Of a DNA stretch of 6,599 nt, positions 1 to 6,599 are shown piece after piece. The DNA is from Clostridia bacterium (GTDB taxonomy: Bacteria > Bacillota_A > Clostridia > Oscillospirales > Acutalibacteraceae), in NCBI GenBank assembly GCA_009930155.1, contig RZYX01000098.1, positions 1 to 6,599 on the forward strand, in the 5' to 3' direction. Both the position numbers and the translations under genes were made by a program. The notes beneath the pieces are model-generated. The model did not search any database, was not told where the DNA came from, and saw only the letters and a program-made list of their open reading frames with translations. Each line of letters opens with the position of its first letter. Position 1 is the first letter of the stretch.

Positions 1-249
1 TCCACGCATACACATAAGCATACGAGATTTATTTGTAGTGTCAGCAACGTGTTGTGCCATTAGAAGTTGGTTGTGGCTTGGTCTAGGTAGGTTTAAATAG
101 GCAAAGCAGTAGCACACAAAAACAATGAAGTTATAGAACAATGTTTCGTCATCCCAATACTTATCATCTTCGTAAATCTTTCCCCATTCATCTTGCGTAA
201 AATATCTTATTGTATCGTCATAGCTAGTATCTTTATTTGGTACTTGCAC
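1..249 (-). CDS. Large terminase subunit (T7 gp19-like DNA packaging ATPase/nuclease), N-terminal 83 residues only
   Basis: This is the packaging motor subunit that pumps DNA into the procapsid using ATP and cuts the concatemer. Only the N-terminus is in the window. Translating the minus strand from GTG at 249-247 gives 83 residues, open to the edge. Around residues 51-66 I read YLNLPRPSHNQLLMAQ, which lines up with what I recall of T7 gp19 (ALNLPVPTKCQIDMAK). The fragment ends in MLMCMRG, matching the FRG that precedes GKS in the T7 ATP-binding loop, so the next codons should complete the Walker A motif. GTG is chosen because the frame is closed by TGA at 280-282, no ATG, GTG or TTG lies between, and a purine-rich AAGGG sits 6 bases upstream. 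The next in-frame ATG (codon 64) would remove the conserved block. It overlaps the end of the preceding gene by 17 bases in another frame. Family assignment is strong; the exact start is inferred. Confidence 0.88.
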   Translation of the reverse strand, partial: MQVPNKDTSYDDTIRYFTQDEWGKIYEDDKYWDDETLFYNFIVFVCYCFAYLNLPRPSHNQLLMAQHVADTTNKSRMLMCMRG

Positions 250-463
250 TTTCTTCCCTTCGTTTCTTTGCTTCTTGTATCATCTTGTTATGCTTGTCAC
301 TTGCAGTTACTTTTGTTTTCTCGCTAACCTCTTGATTAATAGCCAAGTATTTCATAGCATTAGACAAGAGAGGTATATCCTTTAGCTTGTCATTTTGTAA
401 TGCCTCTAATAGCTTATCACTTACAAGGTCATCAATTTGTTCTAGCTTTTGTTTTTTGGTCAT
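233..463 (-). CDS. Putative small terminase subunit (T7 gp18-like)
   Basis: Small terminase subunits form a ring that recognises phage DNA and regulates the large subunit. This 76-residue protein is rich in Lys and Glu, has no Cys or Trp, and looks almost entirely helical. Residues about 10-43 form the core, including DKLLEALQNDK followed by PLLSNAMKYL. This spacing recalls T7 gp18 (a Leu-rich helix, an acidic turn, then PQLYNAINKLL), and the length is close to the 89 residues of gp18. The C-terminal third is a charged tail with a basic KKRRE cluster. It lies immediately before the large terminase, the usual place for this subunit. Its ATG shares a base with the stop of the gp16-like gene (TAATG), and AGGAAG lies 6 bases upstream, so the start is well supported. 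The function rests on position, size and a weak sequence pattern; another small packaging or regulatory protein remains possible. Confidence 0.62.
   Translation of the reverse strand: MTKKQKLEQIDDLVSDKLLEALQNDKLKDIPLLSNAMKYLAINQEVSEKTKVTASDKHNKMIQEAKKRREESASTK
256..260 (-). promoter_or_regulatory. Ribosome binding site for the large terminase gene
   Basis: On the minus strand AAGGG lies 6 bases before the GTG at 249-247. It is embedded in the last codons of the upstream 76-residue gene. It is a moderate rather than perfect match to the Shine-Dalgarno consensus, but it supports the GTG start, and its place inside the preceding gene suggests translational coupling. Confidence 0.5.
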
Positions 464-3400
464 TAATCACTTCCTACTGCACCATTTAATACTAAACTCA
501 TATCACTAAATGCTTGTTTTGGAAACTTGAAGAAAGCTGGTTGCGATAAACCTTTGGCTAAAGAATATGGAGCAAATAGTGGTATGCTAGTTAATGCATA
601 CATATGATACTCTTCTTCTGTTTTCTCTCTACCAAGAACACCGTCCCTAACCTTAGAGCCTACATAAGAACCAACATATCCAAAGAAAGCACTTACACTT
701 GTTTCAACATCTCCATGTGCAACAGACCTTAGTTGATGAAGACCTATGTTTGCAAAGCTGTTCATTGGATACATTAAAAGTTTGGATACAGCGTGACCTA
801 GAACATTATCTCTAGTCCATGTTGCAGTACCACCAAGACTTGACCTTTGTGCTCCAACTTGACCCATGTTCCATAATATATTTGACAATCTATCTTGTTC
901 AATATGACTAAGATTATCCCATTCAGGAACTTTTACATGACCTTTGTCATTAAACTTTAATGCTTTTTTAGCCAACTCTAAATCTTCAACACTTAACCCA
1001 TACTTCTTTGCAAGTGCTGGATTAACAACTTTTAGATTGTTAGCCATTTCAGCTAGTCTTTGCATATTTGCTATTGCATTTGAAACTTCAAGTATGTCTG
1101 AAAACTTTAGCATACCGCTATATTTGAATACTGAATCTCTAGCTATCTTGGATATATTTACAGCTGTGTTGCTTTCGAGACCGAATATTCCAGCATCTCT
1201 CATATCCACATCAAACCTAGAACCAATGTTTGATATGTCATAGTTAATTCCAAGACCAACTCTTTCCTTAACGAATTGAACCATAGCACTATCATCTCCA
1301 TGCCCTCTAATAATGGATACTATTTCTCCAAGAACCATTTGTCGTTCTTTGGCATTGAACATTAGTTTGCCACCAAGCATACCAGCCTCTTGTAGAAATG
1401 AGAATACAACAAATGGTAGCGACATACCAACAGAAGCATTACCAACAACTTGTAGGACTTGAAGTAGCTTTTCGTCTGCCTTAATTAATGGAACTCCAAT
1501 CATTGAATTCAATACTTTTTCAGCAAGTTCTTTTGACCTAGCATCTTTAATTGTTTTTATTGCATCTTTAGCAGACTCTACTGAAAAACCTGATGCTTGT
1601 AATGCAATTCTTCCACTAAGACTATTCATGTAAGCACTTGATAATGCAAAGTCATTTCTTTCAAACATTGCATCCATAGTTAAGAAACCTTTTCTTCCGT
1701 CAATCATTTCTATTTCTATTGGCTTATATGATTTAAAGTCAAATGGTATTCTGTTTTTAAATTGACTAGCAACATCCGCTACTCCACCTCTAAAACCATC
1801 ACTCATAATATGTTCAAAGTATTTATTAACTTTGAGTGTTGCCTTCTCTTCTGAAGCCATTTCATTAATATGTGTTGCAAACTTAGCGTATAAACTTCTA
1901 GCTTCAACTAAATCGGTAGCACCTTTGGCTTCATCAAGCAATCGCAAAGCATCTTCATCAAATGATGTTATAGCTTTAAATGTTTCTTCGTGGTCATCAA
2001 TCATCTTTTTAAAATCATCCATTGAAGCAAACTTATCAAACATCTTCTCAACTTTACCATTTGCTGATGTTAATGCTTTTATTGGTGCATGAATTGCAGA
2101 TAAGTACATATCTTTAAATGAGTTCTTGACAGCAACCAATGATTCAGGTGTCATCAATCTAAATGTGTTTTGGATACCTGATTTCCAGCTTCTTCGTACA
2201 TACTCTTCTAACATCTTAGTAACTTCAGCACCATCAAGACCTAATTCTTTTGCTTTTAATATTCCTTGCTCGTTTAGCATACGACTAGACTCTTTAGCCA
2301 TTTTCTCAACAAACTCTTTTCCTTGTTCAGGAACTTCCCCTATGCCATCTTTCATTGATGTTACATAAGTTCTAAACTTCTCCCTATTAATTCCATGAAA
2401 TGACTCAAAGTGGCTAAGAAGTCCTTGTGAGTCTTGTGTTTTATACCACTCTTTAAACAACTTATCTTCAACAGCCTTATACTCACGAATAAACTTATCG
2501 AACAATCTTTGCTTCGTCCATTCTCCGACTTGGCTCTTTCCCTCCAATGGATTAACTAGAACATTCTCTATGAACTTTATTGCATCAACATTTCCTTCAG
2601 CCCTAACTTGTTGGATTAGTGGACCAAATGTTTCAGTAAATGATGTTCTGACTGTTTCATAGTTTCCTCTAAGTGAAGTTAATACTTTGCTTGTTCTAGT
2701 TGCTTCTTCTTGGATAGCACCTATTTGAGCTGGAGTTTGGCTTAATCTTGTTGCTACGCTTTTACCATAGCTTTTGTAAGCATTGTATCCAACACCACCG
2801 AGAACACCAAGAATGATTAGCGATTGAACTGTGGTTAGAAATACATCTCCAGCTGTTTGTTCATTTTCGCTTTTAGCAAACGCTCCTGTACTTAATGCAC
2901 CAAGAACAACAGCTACTGGAATTAGTTTGTTTCCAAACTTATAGTTGTTTCCCTCTCTCTTCAGTCTAACTCCACCATTTAGATTGTCATATAGTCTTTG
3001 TTCTATGTTTCCAATCTCAGCTTCTTTTACTTTTCCTAAACTCTTTTGTTGCTTGGCTACCTCATTCTTTAAAATACCTTTTCGTATTTCATCTTTTGTG
3101 CCAAGTGATTTAATTTCTTTTTCAAGTGAAGCTATCTTTGCTTCTATCTTGTTTATCTTTGTCATATTTGCGTGTTGCTTAAATAGGTCATCAGCACCAC
3201 TTCGTATTTTAGCCATTATATCTTTTACAGCATCAAGGCTTGTCTTATCAGCTTTTAATACAGTTCCATTCTCAAAAGCATCAACAGACTTTTTTGCTGT
3301 CATAGCTATGCTTTCTTTCTCTGCTTTTGTTAAACCATTTACATCATCTAGCCCTTTAACAAAAGCATCAATCTCTTCTCTTATACTCTGTATTGCCTTG

Positions 3401-4509
3401 CCAACACTTTTTGCATCTTGTGGATTTTCAATAATGTGTCTTTGTATTTTTGTAAACATATCATCTATGTCATTACTAGCATGAGCGTAACCAGCTATTG
3501 TGCTTTTAACACCTGATTTATTCATTTGTTCACCAACTATATTGACAAGCTCTTTATCAACAAGTTGTCTTAGTTCAGGCGTTGCTCTTGGTATTTCTAT
3601 TACACTTGCTTCATCTACAACATCAAATGGTTCTTTGCTCCACTTTTGAACTTGCAATGTTATGTCTTGTTTAGATGCTGGAATAATTCCGCTTCCATTG
3701 GTTAGTTTTTTTGAGGCAATACTTGAAGCAATATCTTCTGATGCTTTTATTTTGACTTCAGGAGTAAACTTCATCATAGCTAAATATTCAAGTGAACCAT
3801 ATAGGGCCATCTGCTCAACAAGTTCAGAACCTGAAACTCCTTTATCAAATATACTATTTACTACTAATGGCTTAGATGCACTCAATGCACTAACTCCAAC
3901 TGCCAACGATTGTTTCCCAGCTTTGGTTAATGCAAACAATCCTCTACCACCTGCAACAGTAGCTCCTGTTGGTGCTAGTAAATCAATATCTAAAACAGTA
4001 TATAGATTTGCAAACTTGTTTTCACCTTCAGTTAATGTTCTACTTACAAATGTATCCAAGTTTCTATTTCTTTTTACGCTCTCAAGATTTGCTTGTAAAT
4101 GCTCAGGAGAGCAACTATTTAATATTGTAGTTGTTTCATCTTCATTGGTGTTATATTGAATCAGAAATGGCATAACAGTATCTACATCAACTTTGTATCC
4201 ATCTTGTCTTTTAAAGTCTGAAGCATTAGTCTGATAATTTGTTATGCCTACTGTTTCTAATATAGAGCCAACAAGTGTACCTCTATCGTATATATATCCA
4301 AATGCTCTAGCTTTGTCGGCAAAGGAAGCATTGCGTTGAGCTTCTTCTGTTTCTGCTTCTAATGCACGAAGATTTGATTTTTCTTGTATCTGTTCAGAAG
4401 GAGTTTGTTGGTCTTGTAGCCCAAGTCCTTTAGAGTAGGCATCTGATAGCTCTTGTATCTCTTCAGGACTAGATTGTAATTGTTGTGGTAGCGGTTTAAT
4501 CTTAGCCAT
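463..4509 (-). CDS. Large internal virion (DNA ejection) protein, T7 gp16-like
   Basis: In T7, gp16 is the largest protein of the capsid inner core and is ejected to form part of the channel that carries DNA into the cell. This protein has 1348 residues, close to the 1318 of gp16, and follows a gp15-like gene. Visible parts: a Gln/Glu-rich N-terminus (1-60); a Gly/Ala-rich segment at about 175-212 including TGATVAGGRGLFALTKAG; a Lys/Glu-rich coiled-coil-like stretch (445-508); two hydrophobic segments (528-545 and 556-577); long helical regions; a hydrophobic stretch at 1024-1040; and a C-terminal region (1198-1270) with WNMGQVGAQR and LLMYPMNSFANIG, the type of block I associate with the C-termini of podoviral internal virion proteins. 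I see no lytic transglycosylase motif at the N-terminus, unlike T7 gp16. There is a single Cys, at residue 133. The ATG has AGAAGG 6 bases upstream. Assignment rests on size, order and weak similarity; a more divergent ejection protein is the main alternative. Confidence 0.72.
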   Translation of the reverse strand: MAKIKPLPQQLQSSPEEIQELSDAYSKGLGLQDQQTPSEQIQEKSNLRALEAETEEAQRNASFADKARAFGYIYDRGTLVGSILETVGITNYQTNASDFKRQDGYKVDVDTVMPFLIQYNTNEDETTTILNSCSPEHLQANLESVKRNRNLDTFVSRTLTEGENKFANLYTVLDIDLLAPTGATVAGGRGLFALTKAGKQSLAVGVSALSASKPLVVNSIFDKGVSGSELVEQMALYGSLEYLAMMKFTPEVKIKASEDIASSIASKKLTNGSGIIPASKQDITLQVQKWSKEPFDVVDEASVIEIPRATPELRQLVDKELVNIVGEQMNKSGVKSTIAGYAHASNDIDDMFTKIQRHIIENPQDAKSVGKAIQSIREEIDAFVKGLDDVNGLTKAEKESIAMTAKKSVDAFENGTVLKADKTSLDAVKDIMAKIRSGADDLFKQHANMTKINKIEAKIASLEKEIKSLGTKDEIRKGILKNEVAKQQKSLGKVKEAEIGNIEQRLYDNLNGGVRLKREGNNYKFGNKLIPVAVVLGALSTGAFAKSENEQTAGDVFLTTVQSLIILGVLGGVGYNAYKSYGKSVATRLSQTPAQIGAIQEEATRTSKVLTSLRGNYETVRTSFTETFGPLIQQVRAEGNVDAIKFIENVLVNPLEGKSQVGEWTKQRLFDKFIREYKAVEDKLFKEWYKTQDSQGLLSHFESFHGINREKFRTYVTSMKDGIGEVPEQGKEFVEKMAKESSRMLNEQGILKAKELGLDGAEVTKMLEEYVRRSWKSGIQNTFRLMTPESLVAVKNSFKDMYLSAIHAPIKALTSANGKVEKMFDKFASMDDFKKMIDDHEETFKAITSFDEDALRLLDEAKGATDLVEARSLYAKFATHINEMASEEKATLKVNKYFEHIMSDGFRGGVADVASQFKNRIPFDFKSYKPIEIEMIDGRKGFLTMDAMFERNDFALSSAYMNSLSGRIALQASGFSVESAKDAIKTIKDARSKELAEKVLNSMIGVPLIKADEKLLQVLQVVGNASVGMSLPFVVFSFLQEAGMLGGKLMFNAKERQMVLGEIVSIIRGHGDDSAMVQFVKERVGLGINYDISNIGSRFDVDMRDAGIFGLESNTAVNISKIARDSVFKYSGMLKFSDILEVSNAIANMQRLAEMANNLKVVNPALAKKYGLSVEDLELAKKALKFNDKGHVKVPEWDNLSHIEQDRLSNILWNMGQVGAQRSSLGGTATWTRDNVLGHAVSKLLMYPMNSFANIGLHQLRSVAHGDVETSVSAFFGYVGSYVGSKVRDGVLGREKTEEEYHMYALTSIPLFAPYSLAKGLSQPAFFKFPKQAFSDMSLVLNGAVGSD
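470..475 (-). promoter_or_regulatory. Ribosome binding site and TAATG stop/start junction for the small terminase gene
   Basis: The minus strand reads AGGAAG, a 6-base spacer, then ATG at 463-461. The TAA stop of the gp16-like gene (465-463) shares its last A with this ATG, so the ribosome binding site lies inside the end of the upstream gene. This is a classic arrangement for coupled translation. Confidence 0.75.
2779..2928 (-). other. Pair of hydrophobic segments (candidate membrane hairpin) within the gp16-like protein
   Basis: Residues 528-545 (LIPVAVVLGALSTGAFA, preceded by GNK) and 556-577 (including LTTVQSLIILGVLGGVGYNA) are long enough to span a membrane. They are joined by a short acidic loop (KSENEQTAGD). 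The flanks are basic on both sides (KREGNNYKFGNK before, YKSYGKS after). By the positive-inside rule this fits a helical hairpin with both ends in the cytoplasm. A role in anchoring the ejected channel in the inner membrane is an inference. Confidence 0.55.
2986..3177 (-). other. Coiled-coil-like segment within the gp16-like protein
   Basis: Residues 445-508 are dominated by Lys, Glu, Ile, Leu and Ala with hydrophobic residues at heptad-like spacing, for example IEAKIASLEKEIKSLG. The segment lies directly before the hydrophobic hairpin, so it could act as an oligomerisation stalk. A coiled-coil predictor was not run. Confidence 0.5.
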
Positions 4510-4515
4510 TTATAT

Positions 4516-4521
4516 CCTTCT
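4516..4521 (-). promoter_or_regulatory. Ribosome binding site for the gp16-like gene
   Basis: The minus strand carries AGAAGG with a 6-base spacer (ATATAA) before the ATG at 4509-4507. Its first bases overlap the TAG stop (4522-4520) of the gp15-like gene. This fixes the start of the 1348-residue protein and indicates co-translation from one late transcript. Confidence 0.8.
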
Positions 4522-6580
4522 AAAATATAATTTCACTTGATGAATCAACAGCTTCTTTCAGCTTTTTATCTAGTGCTCTATTGTTAATTTTTCTTATATC
4601 ATCATATCCAAGTTTTCTAATTGGAAATGGGTCTAATATATTTCCAGTTTTTTTGTAGATACTAATATCAAACTCTTTAGTTAATGGATTATTTGCATAT
4701 TTAATTCCTATGTCATCATCCTTATTAAACTCTTTAAATCCTTCGTCTTTTAAGTAGCCTAGAATATTCTTCTTGTTTACAGGTGCAGATAAAACTCCAT
4801 TACCTTGAACCTTTAATACGCTAAACATATAATCACCTGTGAAAATTCCTATGGTGTCTTGATTTTTTGGAGCTAAAACTTCTATCGCACTTGTAGCATC
4901 TCTAACATCAATGTGGTTATCCGTTAAAAATGAACTAGCTTCTTTTGATATTGAATCAACTCCTCCAACTATACTATCATTCAATGAAACAAAGTTATCA
5001 ATACTAAATTTACTTGCAACTCCCCATCCTCCTTTCAGCGCAGACTCTAATTTACTTTTATCATTTAATAATTTCTTTATATCATATGCTAAATTTATAA
5101 CAGTATCTTGTTTTGTTATATTACTTTGTGCGAAAGCTGTTCCATTTATATTGGCTATTCCTATCTTAATTTCAGACATAGGTTTATCCTTATTGCTATC
5201 AATGTACGCAGAAATAAGACCTAGATTCTTTGACGACATAGAAGGATTTGTTGTTGCTACATCATATCCTTTAGCCCTTAATGTTTCAACTATTTTTATA
5301 TTAGCCTGTAAATCTGCAACAGATGAAAAGTTCATTCCTTCAAGATTTTTAATTGTAGCAGTAATTTTTGCTGGAACAATTCCTGTTTGATTTTGGTACG
5401 CCACAAGTGAGTCTAGATTTTGTTTTCGAGTAAGCTCATCAATTCCATCAGCTGTAATCTTGTCTATATTATCATTGTATCTAGTTTGGATAACAGACTC
5501 AACCATTTTTTTATCTACTTTTTTATTTTCACCATCAGCAGTAGTAATAACTCCTGTCTGCATCACAATAGCAACATCTGCTGGATTTCTTGAAACATTA
5601 TAAACAGTATCAAATTCTCTTAGCTTGTCACTTAAATCAGTTTTTGTTTTTTCAAAAGATAGTGTTGTTGATTTACTATTGAATGCTGTTGAGTTATAAG
5701 CATCATCTAGGTTCTTATATACTTTTTCAAAAAACTCTTTATCTTTTTGTGGGTCACTCGAAGGAACAAAATCTTGTAAATTCTTCTTCTCTATATACTC
5801 AACTAACTTATATATATCATTGCTTTCAGCTTTTTCTTTTTCAATATGAATTGCTTGTTTCCAAAATCTTTTTACACCATCTAAATGTTCAGCTTGTATC
5901 TCAGGCTGTAATGCAACCAAGTCACCTTTTTTATTTATAGCAAACATTCCATTCATTAGTGAGTTGAACGTGGCTCTTTGTTTTTCTAGGTTTGGGCTAC
6001 CATCTTTATTGTACAATAGTTTAGGGTCAATGCTTATTGATGATGCGTAACCAATAGCTGAGTTGGTTATCTTTGCACTAATCTGTTCGCTTGTCATACC
6101 TGTTTGTTTATAGCTATCAATCCACTCGGCAACCATAGCCGTGTCTTTTATTTCCATGCCATCATTCAATCTTTTATCAGTTGCATCATTTAGATTCTTT
6201 CTTGATATATCACCATTTTTAGCCCATAGACTTGTCTTAATTCCTTCTGTATATTCAGTTGCCCTCATAAGGTAGCTATCTTCAAACTTTTTGTAAGCAA
6301 CACTATCAGTACCAAGTCTATCTTTTGCATCTTTCAGGTTGTTGGCTACCGTTGCAGTAAGTGATTCTATTGAGCCATAGTAGTCATAGTTTCTTTCGTC
6401 TTTAGAGATGCCTTCATAGATTTCTGTTTTCTGTTTTGATAGTCCTATTAGCATATCAGTAGCCAACATAGAACCAATCTTCTCACTTTCAGATACTCCA
6501 GTCTTAACAACATCTTTACCAATAGCACTTACGCTACCCATTAATGTTTGCAAGTCTTGAGCTAGACTACCAGCGTTCAT
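4520..6580 (-). CDS. Internal virion (DNA ejection) protein, T7 gp15-like
   Basis: T7 gp15 is an inner-core protein that is ejected and assembles with gp16 into the periplasmic conduit for DNA entry. This gene encodes 686 residues from the first ATG in the window, somewhat shorter than gp15 (747), and sits directly before the gp16-like gene with a 10-base gap. The N-terminus (about 5-50) is a small-residue-rich helix. The rest is mostly charged helix, including FFEKVYKNLDDAY and a GIVPAKITATIKNLE segment near residue 400 that resembles the repeated helical region of gp15. From about residue 560 it becomes more beta-like (GIFTGDYMFSVLKVQGNGV), then ends in a basic helix (IRKINNRALDKKLKEA). It contains no Cys and no obvious signal peptide, membrane span or enzyme motif. 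No Shine-Dalgarno precedes this ATG and the frame stays open to the window edge, so the true start may lie outside. The gp15 call depends mainly on gene order. Confidence 0.6.
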   Translation of the reverse strand: MNAGSLAQDLQTLMGSVSAIGKDVVKTGVSESEKIGSMLATDMLIGLSKQKTEIYEGISKDERNYDYYGSIESLTATVANNLKDAKDRLGTDSVAYKKFEDSYLMRATEYTEGIKTSLWAKNGDISRKNLNDATDKRLNDGMEIKDTAMVAEWIDSYKQTGMTSEQISAKITNSAIGYASSISIDPKLLYNKDGSPNLEKQRATFNSLMNGMFAINKKGDLVALQPEIQAEHLDGVKRFWKQAIHIEKEKAESNDIYKLVEYIEKKNLQDFVPSSDPQKDKEFFEKVYKNLDDAYNSTAFNSKSTTLSFEKTKTDLSDKLREFDTVYNVSRNPADVAIVMQTGVITTADGENKKVDKKMVESVIQTRYNDNIDKITADGIDELTRKQNLDSLVAYQNQTGIVPAKITATIKNLEGMNFSSVADLQANIKIVETLRAKGYDVATTNPSMSSKNLGLISAYIDSNKDKPMSEIKIGIANINGTAFAQSNITKQDTVINLAYDIKKLLNDKSKLESALKGGWGVASKFSIDNFVSLNDSIVGGVDSISKEASSFLTDNHIDVRDATSAIEVLAPKNQDTIGIFTGDYMFSVLKVQGNGVLSAPVNKKNILGYLKDEGFKEFNKDDDIGIKYANNPLTKEFDISIYKKTGNILDPFPIRKLGYDDIRKINNRALDKKLKEAVDSSSEIIF

Positions 6581-6599
6581 ATTAAAAGTTGATTGAGAA

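Noticed and set aside
230..300. Programmed frameshift joining the 76-residue gene to the large terminase
   Set aside because: The overlap holds no classic slippery heptamer, and the terminase has its own plausible start and ribosome binding site.
944..2368. Three shorter plus-strand open frames (starting near 944, 1832 and 2126)
   Set aside because: All lie inside the minus-strand gp16-like gene, overlap no recognisable domain and lack supporting start signals.
2945..3484. Plus-strand open frame of 179 codons rich in Phe, Ser, Leu and Cys, resembling a membrane protein
   Set aside because: It lies antisense to the coiled-coil part of the gp16-like gene. Reverse-complementing Lys/Glu-rich codons produces Phe/Leu/Ser, which explains its hydrophobic look. 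It has no convincing ribosome binding site and opposes the whole operon.
3662..4159. Plus-strand open frame of 165 codons
   Set aside because: Antisense shadow of the gp16-like gene; no family motifs and no context for a gene on this strand.
4911..5390. Plus-strand open frame of 159 codons
   Set aside because: Antisense to the gp15-like gene, with the low-complexity Leu/Ser/Phe composition expected of a shadow.
5683..5940. Plus-strand open frame of 85 codons rich in Tyr, His and Leu
   Set aside because: Antisense shadow of the gp15-like gene; composition is unlike any neighbour.
6582..6599. Possible last codons and TAA stop of an upstream gene (TAA at 6584-6582 on the minus strand)
   Set aside because: Eighteen bases are too few to support a gene; a TAA in one frame is expected by chance in AT-rich DNA.
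1..6599. Phage RNA polymerase promoter or intrinsic terminator within the window
   Set aside because: No T7-class promoter-like sequence was recognised on the minus strand and no GC stem followed by a T-run was seen at any junction.

Overview
The window looks like part of the late (virion and packaging) region of a T7-like, short-tailed double-stranded DNA phage, or a prophage of that kind. It is AT-rich, roughly one third G+C by eye. All genes lie on the minus strand, so transcription runs from the right edge to the left edge. Coding is nearly continuous: the only clear intergenic gap is 10 bases, and the other junctions overlap. I see no tRNA, insertion sequence, CRISPR array, promoter or terminator. 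The host cannot be named from this stretch; base composition only suggests a low-GC bacterium, and the membrane biology of the two large proteins would fit a Gram-negative one.

In transcription order the genes are: (1) a 686-residue protein in the position of the T7 gp15 internal core (ejection) protein, with its 5' end close to the window edge; (2) a 1348-residue protein in the position and size class of T7 gp16, the largest ejection protein, but without a recognisable N-terminal transglycosylase; (3) a 76-residue, highly charged helical protein in the small-terminase (gp18) position; (4) the first 83 codons of the large terminase (gp19), cut by the window edge at its ATP-binding loop. The large terminase start is not obvious: it begins with GTG inside the end of the preceding gene. 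It is the best supported assignment here and anchors the others.

The first two proteins would be packaged inside the capsid and ejected ahead of the DNA to build a conduit through the cell envelope. The last two form the motor that cuts and packages the genome. Nothing here points to a wholly new system. The most unusual observations are the complete absence of GATC from the 6.6 kb, an internal signal-peptide-like hydrophobic hairpin in the gp16-like protein, the near absence of cysteine from the two ejection proteins, and the lack of tail-fibre and lysis genes between the ejection and terminase genes.
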